64,000 nucleotides of DNA, taken from Rutpela maculata (Eukaryota > Arthropoda > Insecta > Coleoptera > Cerambycidae). The position numbers were made by a program, and so were the translations under genes. The notes under the pieces were generated by a model that made no database searches, had not been told where the DNA came from, and was given only the letters and a program-made list of their open reading frames with translations. How positions within the stretch are numbered: the stretch's first letter is position 1; each line of letters opens with the position of its first letter. Shown here piece by piece: positions 55,091-64,000 of this stretch. Location: the NCBI GenBank assembly GCA_936432065.2, contig OW386292.2:124617639-124681638 (forward strand). Direction: 5' to 3'.

Positions 55091-55440
55091 GTATCTAAAC
55101 TAAGGGTTGAGAATCTGATTCTGCCCTGTAATATAGTTTCAGAATGAACACTATATTCAGTAACTTAATTTCTAGTGTCCTCAATGGACTGATTGAAAAA
55201 AAAGGATCACAAAAGAACTTCTTTTCAGTGACTTTTTAATCATGAGAGCATCCACACAGGTCAAGAGAAGGTGGAAGAAAGGAAGCTGAGTAACTTACTT
55301 GTCTTAGATTCTTTTGAAGAGTGCTGAATGATAGAGATAAACCTTCTGGCTTGGTACCGCTGGATGTCTTGTTTTTCGTACAGAAACTTTACAGTGGGTA
55401 ACTCGATGTACTGGAACCTTGGTAGCCAAAAGGGCACTAT

Positions 55441-55456
55441 CCTACCGACTGCGCCA
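55441..55456 (-). other. GB primer-binding site
   Basis: TGGCGCAGTCGGTAGG on the minus strand, one to two bases inside the LTR; the first 14 bases equal the E1/E2 site. Confidence 0.72.
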
Positions 55457-55739
55457 AATAAGTTGTTGAGACTTTTTAATGTCAACTTTTACACTCCAAA
55501 TAAAAGACTGGTGAAGTTTACACTAACTTTATTCTTGGTTGGCTCTTAGTTGACAGTGTGGAATATTCTGCCTTATCACAAGCTGAGTTGGCTATTTATA
55601 CACAATTGCTATCAGCTTGTGGCTATTAATAATTTATCATTTCCAAAGTCGAAAAATACGTAACAAATATTATTAAGGGAATTTGATGATTTCTTATCAA
55701 AATAAAAATAAACATCCAAAATAGATAATAATATTATTA
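55457..55739 (-). repeat. GB 5' LTR
   Basis: About 283 bp with TATA box TGTATAAATAG; its outer end (AATAATATTATTATC on the minus strand) matches the 39-bp remnant at 49346-49384. Confidence 0.8.
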
Positions 55740-55995
55740 ACGTAATTTATAATACAAAATGGGACTGTCAAAGTTTTTTAAAAATGTATCAGACTTATCC
55801 ACAGATACTCTTGTGTCATTGATATTTTATGGGGGGCATTCTTCTCCAGTCTCTAGGCCATTCCGGCTTATAAGGAGTGGATTTAATGGTTGGAATGAAA
55901 TCAGTAGTTATGAAAGCTTCAGAAACATCTTCTGGTTGTAAAATTACTAGTTTATTATGCAAGAACGCACCAACTGGAAAACTAACACTGCACTA

Positions 55996-56429
55996 TTAAA
56001 CTGCATTTTTTTCTCTCACACAACTTGGACAATCAATTATTCGTGGACCAGGACCGTTGATCACATCACATCCGAGTCCTGAAGGTTTATGCTTACGACA
56101 CTCCATATTATCACTTCATAAGAGGATCATTTCGTATATAATCAGGTAATAGATTCCAACCTCCCTCCAAATCCCAAACACTCAACGTTTTTATGAAATT
56201 TTTCGGTAGATAATTAAGATAGGCTTGAGTCATTTTTGATAGTGAACGTACATTCTTGTGCAAAACAATAGCATTCCACACTTTGTTTGCAAAAAATTGC
56301 GACAGGCAATATAAAAAGCTATGTTCAATTCACTCATCTATAACATAATAAACAATAATAATTATTTTTAATAATATACATGAATACTTACCTATGAAAA
56401 GAAACTAACTTTTCGAACACTTTGAACAT
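55996..56429 (-). pseudogene. Relative of the 43.8 kb CxxC gene, inside the Polinton
   Basis: ATG 56429 in a 38-nt exon, a GTAAGT...TTATAG intron (56391-56338), then sequence homologous to the 43.8 kb gene: VWNAIVLHKNVRSLSKM, NYLPKNFIKTLSVWDLEGGW, NLLPDYIRND and, after a frame change near 56120, MECRKHK...GCDVINGPGPRIIDCPSC, ending at 55996. Frame breaks occur in exon 2 (TGA just after the acceptor) and near 56120. The order of all blocks matches, so homology is secure although the gene is broken. Confidence 0.7.
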
Positions 56430-56435
56430 TGTTTT

Positions 56436-56466
56436 GTCTGAATACAGAGAAATCTTTGCTTATATA
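56436..56466 (-). promoter_or_regulatory. TATA box and initiator of the 56.4 kb gene
   Basis: Minus-strand TATATAAGC beginning at 56466 and TTCAGAC with its A at 56439, 27 bases apart, shortly before ATG 56429. Confidence 0.55.
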
Positions 56467-57248
<782 letters not shown>

Positions 57249-57421
57249 TAGAGTGATGTAAACGTATCCAAAATCTTTTTAAAAAATTCAAATATCTCGA
57301 TCCATTCCAATGTTACGGGGGTTTTGCACGTCGACCAATCAGAGGCGACCTGACCTCTCTTTCTTGCATACACTCCTAGTTGGCAGGGCGGGGGGAGCTA
57401 GGACCGACTCTAGTCACTACT
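57249..57421 (-). repeat. Polinton right TIR
   Basis: 173 bp, inverted copy of 46614-46781; ends CTAGTCACTACT before the target duplicate TGTCTG. Confidence 0.92.
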
Positions 57422-58370
57422 TGTCTGCAATTATTTTGTTAGGTATTCCCATATACGAAAAGAATTGAAAAGATTTTCCATAATGCAAATACTATTTTTA
57501 TGTTCGAGATAGTAGGCTTGACCGAATTTTGAAAAAGGATAAAAAATTGTGAGGAAGTCTTCTTGGGAAATATGAAAAACGTCAATATGTATTGTTTCAA
57601 AGGGTTTATTAGGTGTTTCGGTTAATCGTAATTTTATCTTTTGGGGTTGTCTGACAAGAGTTAATGTAATTTGTTACATCTTTTTGTATGTTTTGCCAAT
57701 AATAGGTTTTCTGAATAGATTTTGTTTTTTCTTTAATTCCTCGATGACATGTTTTACCTTGATGATGGTAAATAATAATTAGATGTTCTTCGGGAGTTTG
57801 AATATCCTGTAGAAGCGTATATGATATTAATATTTTTCTTGAGTTATGGCATAATAATGTTCTTAGGATTCTATTTATTTTTCTTTCTAATGCTGGAGTT
57901 GCAAATTTAAAACAAGTATTGCCGTTTATTTATATAAATTGTTTTAAAAAATGTAAAGTTTGTGCATCATCTAAATTTGCTTTTAAAGTAATTGTATGTC
58001 TAATGTTTTTAAAATAATTGTTATATTACAGATTTCACTAGGAGTATGATTAGATTCCGTAATTATTATTTGATTTTTATATGCAACAGGTTGTTCCGTA
58101 TAAGGCATTGTAAAAACAGGATCTTCTTTATCCGTGTGCTGTGTTTGATCATCTAGATCTTCCATCATTTCTTCTAGGAAAAGGTAAAGTAGAGACCTAC
58201 TAGTTAACTGCTTGAAGTCTTGTAGGCTTTTTGTTTCTCCGTTGACCACTGGTCCAATCTACAAATTTTCTGAAGACCAAAATTTTTCTTATTCGTAGAA
58301 ATTTCCGGAAAATATTCTCCTGGAGGTCCTGGAATTACAGTGCCAAACTTCAGTGAAAACCAACTGCGCC
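57422..58370 (-). mobile_element. Errantivirus fragment E4, right part (integrase start, leader)
   Basis: Continues the integrase gene interrupted at 46613: N-terminal DDE region, zinc domain and the pre-integrase linker, with a deletion in the CQTCL region near 57640 and other frame breaks. At about 58180 it jumps to the E4 leader and PBS (ACTGCGCCA at 58363-58372), so gag, protease, RT and RNase H are deleted. Confidence 0.86.
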
Positions 58371-58662
58371 AATTATGTCATCTGAGAAGGCCAAACACAA
58401 TTTATTTATTTTGAAAGCTTTCATTACTAGTAAGCACTAGTACAATACTTTCACTTATGTGATTTTTACTTTACAAAAATTAATGTAGAATTAATTTTTT
58501 TTGCACAATCAATTCAATATTTATACAGTTTTACAGAATGTGGTTATCGGTTATCGTTGATGAGTAGAACGGAGAAATCTATAATAGTAATATTGTTATG
58601 CTTAAATGCAAATGAGAAGTAATAAAAAGAAAGAAAATAGGTATAAGGTAACTTGTACAATT
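58371..58662 (-). repeat. E4 5' LTR
   Basis: About 292 bp, diverged from the E1/E2 LTR but with the same edges (AATTATG..., ...GTACAATT) and internal blocks (AAACACAAT-TATTTATTT, ATTTATAC). Confidence 0.82.
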
Positions 58663-59538
58663 GGAGTACCAGAAAAAGTCCACTTTTTTTATGTGCCTGT
58701 GTTATTTAACAAATAATATTTTCTCCTACACAATTGGATCGTAAATGAGCATAAGAATTTAAAAATCTAGGACTCTGAACAGTACAATTATATTTTTTAT
58801 CGCGAATTTCTGTTGATTTTTTGCAACACATTCAATGACAATGCAAGTTACCATGTTCATGTTCATGATTTATTGCAACGTAAGAATAAGAGGATGTAAT
58901 GCTTGCTGTCACTTCTTGTACGCAGTTAATGCAACAGTAAAAATGTTTATTTATTTCCCACTTCATGTACTATATGATGGTACGTATTGCACTGAGAGAA
59001 ATCAAACGAACATTTTAATATTTCCAAGATTTTCTTCTCTGTACACGTACTTTCCACTATCACCCAAAAAATGGTTACATCTTCTTTAGACTGTGTTCTT
59101 TGTTTTGATTTTGTATATAGCAATAATTGCTACTAAAAAATAAACGTGGTATTTTCTAATATTATTAGCTTAGCTAATATTTTACCTTGACCTCTGGATG
59201 TTCTCAAAATCTATTATTTGATAATTTTGTACTTGGTCACTGCCAATTACTACATATTCACACAATTCAACATTCATACCCTGCAAGTCGCAGGCGTACA
59301 TGAAGAAGCATTCATTATAACTGAAAGATCATGAGTATAAGGGAATAACATTTAATAATAATAATAATAATTTAAGAAGTTGCTGACAGTAAACTTTTTA
59401 AAACAGAAAATATGCAGTTTTGCAATTTTGATGAAAGTAGCGATTGAATAATAATTTAAAGAAAACTTTAAAACAAGTTACATAGAAATTTCCAAATAAA
59501 TTAGAAAATAAAAATACTTACATGGAAGTAGTTGCTAG
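58663..59538 (-). pseudogene. Host exon fragments, one FLYWCH-like
   Basis: 59320-59186 is a clean 135-nt exon (TTTCAG acceptor, GTAAAAT donor, phase 2 both ends) encoding YNECFFMYACDLQGMNVELC and QVQNYQIIDFENI. Further down the minus strand, 58980-58850 has HFYCCINCVQEVTAS and INHEHEHGN, a C-x2-C ... H-x-H pattern like a FLYWCH finger, and 58790-58700 has a piece ending CVGENIIC before a stop. The three pieces are in different frames, so this is probably a decayed gene. The rest is AT-rich. Confidence 0.35.
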
Positions 59539-59833
59539 AATTATGCTGGGTCGTGGGAGCCAAACACAATAAATTTATTTGAGAGCTTTTATTAAACTAG
59601 CTAGTCACAATTACTTTACTTTCTATTGATGTATTCAATTTGGTGATTAATGTAGAACTGGTTTACAATCGAAAGTTAATTAGTATTTATACTATCTACT
59701 TATCATTAATGATGTCATGGGATGTTTATTATTATTTTATTAATGATATTTATAACATTATAATTGTTATGCATAATATGAACAATGAGAATTAAAAAAA
59801 TGAAAGTAGGTCGTTAAGGTTAGGTGTATAACT
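59539..59833 (-). repeat. E3 3' LTR
   Basis: Limits AATTATGCTGGG and GTATAACT; lacks the GATAACAAGG step present in E1 and E2. Confidence 0.93.
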
Positions 59834-59904
59834 CTTCCCCTCTTAGAATGGAAGCTGGGGTCCTTTATGTTGGAGGTCAGCTTTCATTGATTCCATCGGT
59901 ATGT

Positions 59905-61692
59905 TCACTTCTTCTGTATCCTTGTTGAATGAGACGTTTGTGGACTTAGGTATCTTCTTAATGAAAAAATTAAGTTTTGGAAAGGACTGTTTTCGTTTCC
60001 AACAGAAGTAAAGGACAATAATGAGAATGTGTATGACGATAAGGAGAATAATCCATAGATTGTCATATATTGGAGAGACAGAAAAGTTTTTGACATGTAC
60101 AGGTTTGAGATGTCCGATGTCATGTTGTATTGAATGTAATTCTTTAAGAGAAAAACTGGATATTTAAAAGAAAATGTTTCCATTGAAATGTTAGGTAGCA
60201 AATATGAAGTACTCGTGTAAAGTGGAGGTTCATATGCATAAGATTGATTATTTAGATAAAATTCACAATGTGGTCCCAAGGTGATTTTGGTGTTGTAAAT
60301 TATTGTTTTATAGGAAATAGTTTTTGGATGACATGTGTATTCGAAGGTAGTGATGTCGTCAATCATGATAATATAATCAGTAGGTGCAATGTGTTCCACA
60401 TGGGGTGTTTTCATATGTATCGTTGTGAGTTTGCAAACATCTTTGGCCTCTTTTCTTCTGCGAAGTAACTCGACGAAGCACTCTTTGGTATTTTGTAAAT
60501 GATCTTCAATGAAGTAGGTATCTTCTAATCTTGTTGGTTCAGTAGCACTCCATTGGTAGTTGTCAGTTGAGTCAACTAGTAAGTAGGGTTTGGGTGGAAT
60601 AATGGTTAAATTATTAATTGGTACAGGAATTACTTCGAAAAGCGAAATTGAAGTTTTCGTCGTCAATATAGGTACAAAGAGCATTACATAAATTACATAA
60701 TCATATTGTTGAAAGAAGGGTTTTATAGCTTGAAAATATGAGTACGGCTGTTTGAATTTTAACAAATGTTCAGGTGAATATATTAAACGTAAATTAATCA
60801 TAATTGTCTGCATATCTCTATCTGTTAAGAGAAAAGGATAGACTGTATCTAATTTTAAGAAAGTTATTGTTTGTTCAATTTGCTGAAAGTAGTACAACAA
60901 AAGTTGAAATTGGTTTATCACAACTTGTCTTTGTTCATTTGTATTGTAGTTAATCATCAAATATTTAACATTTTCATTAAGTTTTTGTTGATTGGATTTA
61001 ACTTTTTCCATTAGTTCATTTGTTTTATTGGCAAAAGTTGAAAACAGTGAAGTTCTGAGATTAAGTTCTGTTGCAAGTGTTTTTTCGTTTGACATTAAAG
61101 TGTTAAGTTTGGATTCAAAATTAGCAATATCTTCTTCAGTTGCTACTCCGAATAAAGCTTTGTCTATTTTTCCAACAAAATTCATTGCGCCTCTTTTAAC
61201 TCTTTTTACTCTATTTAGTCGCCTGGGAATTACTTTATGAAATTCATTGATAACTATTTTTTCTAAAGTTTCAGCTTGATTTAGAAGTGCATAATTAATT
61301 TTATCTTTATTCTTTTTGGTGTCTATTTCATAGCTTTTATTTAAGTGAAAGATTGTGTTATAGTAAGCTTGACCAAATTTTGAAAATGGATCAAAGATTG
61401 TTAGAAAGTCTTCCTGACTAATGTGAAAAACATCGATATGAATTTTTTCAAAAGGTTTGTCGGGTGTTTCAGTTAGTCTTAATTTAATTTTTTGGGGATT
61501 TCTGTCATATTTAGAAGTAAGACATGTTTGACAAGAGTTTATGTAATTAGTTACGTCTTTTTGTATATTTGGCCAATAATATGTTTTCTGAATAGATTTT
61601 GTAGTTTCTTTAATTCCACGGTGACAAGTTTTACTTTGATGATGATAAGCAATAATTTGATGTTGTTCTTCTGGTGTTTGGATGTCTTGTAA
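59905..61692 (-). pseudogene. E3 Pol-Env in-frame fusion
   Basis: From just after a TGA (61693-61695) the frame runs through the integrase zinc domain and first DDE aspartate to DPFSKFGQA, then switches without a frame change to the env sequence YYNTIFHLNK, the furin-type site and fusion-peptide region, and the ectodomain. A 4-nt deletion near 60163 then shifts the frame, so the membrane segment is lost at 59905. The junction (about 61371) lies in an AAGCTTA-TA microhomology. The product would lack the integrase catalytic triad and the env signal peptide; it is most likely a by-product of deletion. Confidence 0.88.
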
Positions 61693-63282
61693 TCAAATAT
61701 TTGAGATTAGTATTTTTGTTGAATTGTGATATAATAATGATGTTCGTAATATTCTGTTTATTTTTCTTTCTAATGCAGGTGTTCCAAATTTAAAACAAGT
61801 GTTTCCATCTATTGAGATGAATTGCTTGAGAAAATGTAATGTTTTAATATCATCTAAGTTCGCTCTGAGAGTTATTGTATGTCGAATGTTTTTAAAAATA
61901 GTTGTTGAATTACAAATTTCACTTGGGGTGTGATTAGATTCCGTTATTATTATTTGGTTTTTGTATGCGTTGACAGGTTGTTCCGTGTATGGCATTGTGA
62001 ATACTGGATCTTCGTGTGCTGTATGTTGCGTTTGATCGTCTATGTCCATCATTTCTTTAAATAGTTGTGGTTCTGGTTGTGTATCTTCTGCGAGTACTCT
62101 TGCAATTACTTCTTCAAGTTCATCATCCACTTGAGGTTGAGTACTAATGTTGTCTGTATTGTCATTTGTCTCATTGGTGTTGCATTCTTCAATTTTGATT
62201 CGGCTTAATGCGTCTGCCACTTTATTATGTGATCCTGGTTTATACTTTATTATATAGTCATATTCCTCTAATTTTAATTTCCAACGAACTAATTTTGAGT
62301 TGGGATCTTTCAAAGAAAATAACCATTGTAACGGTCTGTGGTCTGTGTGTATTATAAATTTGTTTCCATATAAGTATGGTCTGAATTGCTTTACTGACCA
62401 TACGATCGATAAAAGTTCTTTTTCAATCGTAGAGTAATTAATTTCTGCGTCATTTAGTGTTCTAGATGCGAAGGAAATTGGTTTTCCATTTTGACTGAGA
62501 AATGATCCAATGGCAAAGTTGGATGCATCAGTAGTTAATTCAAATGATTTGGAAAAGTCTGGGTATGCCAGTATAGGACTGTTGGTTAATAGTTGTTTAC
62601 ATGTTTCAAAGCAATTTATGTAATCTTTAGTAAGGATAATTTTTGCATTTTTCTTTAGACATTGTGTTAATGGTTTAGTTATTTTTGCAAAATTATTAAT
62701 GAATTTTCTGTAATAACCAAGTAATCCGAGAAATGCTTTTATTTCTTTCGGTGTTTTGGGAATAGGATATTTTTCTATTGCTTTTATTTTTTCTGGGTTT
62801 GGTTTAATTCCGTTTTTTGTGACTATATGTCCTAGAAAAGAAACCTCTTTACATAAAAATTCTGATTTATCCAATTGTATTTTTAGACGATTTTTTCTAA
62901 ATGTTTCAAAAACAAGTTTTAAATTTTTAATGTGTTCTTCTAATCCGTTAGAAAATACGATTACATCGCCCATATATATGAGACATATTTTATTTTGTAA
63001 GTCTTTGAGGACATTGTCCATGCATCTTTGAAATGTTGCTGGTGCATTTTTGAGACCAAATGGCATTCGAATATATTCGTAATGTCCATTTTCAACTGAA
63101 AACGCAGTTTTCTGTGTAGAATTAGGGTGCATTTCTATTTGGTGAAATCCAGATGCTAAGTCGATAGTTGTGAAATATGAACATCTACCTAGTTTGTCTA
63201 AAATTTCAGTGATATTGGGAATTGGATATTTATCTTCTATAGTTTTTTCATTTAGTTTTCTTAATCTATCACCAATCGCCAT
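61693..63282 (-). pseudogene. pol: E3 pol, RT and RNase H
   Basis: Open for 529 codons in the same frame as the fusion downstream, interrupted from it by TGA (TTA in E2). RT and RNase H blocks match E2, but the RT catalytic box reads YMGD instead of YMDD (near 62970), which removes an essential aspartate. A one-base deletion near 63265 separates it from the upstream part. Confidence 0.92.
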
Positions 63283-63977
63283 TTTTTCTTGCCACTAGCA
63301 TCAGCTTTTTTTGGAACTATCCAAATTGGTGAAGAATAGGGACTTTGAGATGGTCGAATGATATTATTTCCAAGCATTTCTTTGATCTGTTTCTGTACTT
63401 CTTCCTTGTGGATGTAAGGATAACGGTAGCTTTTGGTATAAACTGGTGATTCGTCTTTAGTTTTTATTTCATGCTTGACAGAATTTGTAAATGTTAATTT
63501 ATCCTCTGGTTTTTGGAATATATCACTATATTGTTTACAAAGATTTATCAATTTCTTTTTTTCTTCGTTATTAAGATGGTTTGTTCTTAATAATGTTTTA
63601 ATGTCAGATTTCTGCATATTTTGTGAAGGTGTTGTTATTGAATAGTTGTAAACGTGATACTTGTTTAAGTTAGTAAATTTAAGTTTGCTGTGATCAAAAG
63701 TTACTGGAAATGAATTGTAATTGTGGAGTTCAAAGGTTAAAGAATTATTTTGAACCGTAGTGATTGTATCAGGAATGAAATATTGTTCATTTGAAATTTC
63801 GGGTATGAAAAGATTAGTATTGTTTGGAAGTTTTGTAGGGGATGAAATTCTTTTTATTTTATTACTTGGAATAATTGATTTTGGAAGTGTTTCTTTTTGA
63901 TTACATGGGATATTGAAGTGAATTGGTAGACAGCATTGAGAATTATAAAGAATATTTGAATTGAAAGATATATGCAA
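63261..63977 (-). pseudogene. pol: E3 pol, pre-RT region (partial)
   Basis: 238 codons matching E2 from just after the protease to the start of the RT palm (SPIWIVPKKADASGKKKW), ending in the frameshift near 63265. The frame is open to the window end; the protease lies outside. Confidence 0.9.
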
Positions 63978-64000
63978 ATTTAACTTTTTTAAATCTTCAA

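Larger units (their letters stand above)
49346..55739 (-). mobile_element. Errantivirus-like Gypsy element GB, nested in the Polinton
   Basis: A family different from E1-E4. The 5' LTR is at 55457-55739 with an internal TATA (TGTATAAATAG); the 3' LTR is reduced to about 39 bp (49346-49384) beside a GGGAGGA polypurine tract. Gag, protease, integrase and env remnants lie in order on the minus strand. RT and most of RNase H are absent. Target duplications were not identified, in keeping with the truncated 3' LTR. Confidence 0.88.
59539..64000 (-). mobile_element. Errantivirus-like element E3, runs off the window
   Basis: Same family as E2. 3' LTR 59539-59833 (295 bp, with a small internal deletion), PPT, env, then pol to the window end. 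An internal deletion of about 0.9 kb removes the integrase C-terminus and env N-terminus. Several further lesions make it inactive. The possible target copy is CTAG (59535-59538); the other end is not visible. Confidence 0.93.

Noticed and set aside
55759..55941. 60-codon plus-strand frame starting MGLSKFFKNV
   Set aside because: Lies between GB and the Polinton cargo gene with no relative in the window; too short to support as a gene.
61693..63282. E3 as an active element
   Set aside because: YMGD active site, a TGA, at least two frameshifts and a 0.9 kb deletion rule it out.

Overview
The window is eukaryotic, AT-rich and dominated by transposons. It looks like an insect genome: it carries several errantivirus-like (Gypsy superfamily, env-bearing) retrotransposons, a Jockey-type LINE, a Maverick/Polinton and an endogenous ambisense densovirus. 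Many short host exons on the minus strand, and the densovirus, would fit a sap-feeding hemipteran (aphid or phylloxera type), but that is inference and the species cannot be read from the sequence. No bacterial operon, tRNA, rRNA or CRISPR array was seen.

Layout. 0-8.7 kb and 26.3-31.4 kb are two parts of one host locus, split by a 17.5 kb insertion. The locus holds duplicated minus-strand genes built from 42-96 nt exons, nearly all in phase 2, plus satellite and minisatellite blocks. The insertion (8722-26258, target duplication CGAT) is an errantivirus-like element, E1. Its env is interrupted by a second, nearly intact element E2 (9960-17612, target duplication CAAG), and its gag by a 5'-truncated LINE (about 21690-25297). 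E1 has also lost its RT/RNase H region. 31406-36173 is a densovirus genome with both terminal repeats: VP genes on the plus strand, NS genes on the minus strand, each of VP, NS1 and NS3 broken by one small lesion, NS2 open. Its left end cuts into an exon of the host family.

36.2-45.1 kb holds unrecognised host genes: an LPKRF-motif exon, a two-part CxxC gene, a tandem array of about 1.3-1.4 kb zinc-finger-like units (37.9-43.3 kb), a promoter-bearing CxxC gene at 43.8 kb, a possible glycoprotein at 44.1 kb and a microexon gene near 44.9 kb. 45.8-58.7 kb is a three-level nest: errantivirus fragment E4 is split by a Polinton (46614-57421; about 170-bp inverted repeats, 6-bp target duplication TGTCTG), which is itself split by a different Gypsy element (GB, about 49346-55739). 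The Polinton keeps remnants of its integrase, packaging ATPase and a PY-like protein, and also a broken relative of the 43.8 kb host gene. 59539 to the window end is a third element of the E1/E2 family (E3), with a deletion that joins Pol and Env in one frame and a mutated RT active site.

How the parts work together: E2 alone keeps an open gag, a complete protease-RT-RNase H-integrase frame, PBS, PPT and near-identical LTRs, so it is the best candidate for a recently active element and a possible source of proteins for RT-less relatives. The host genes form small paralogue families in which most copies carry frameshifts, stops or destroyed splice sites.
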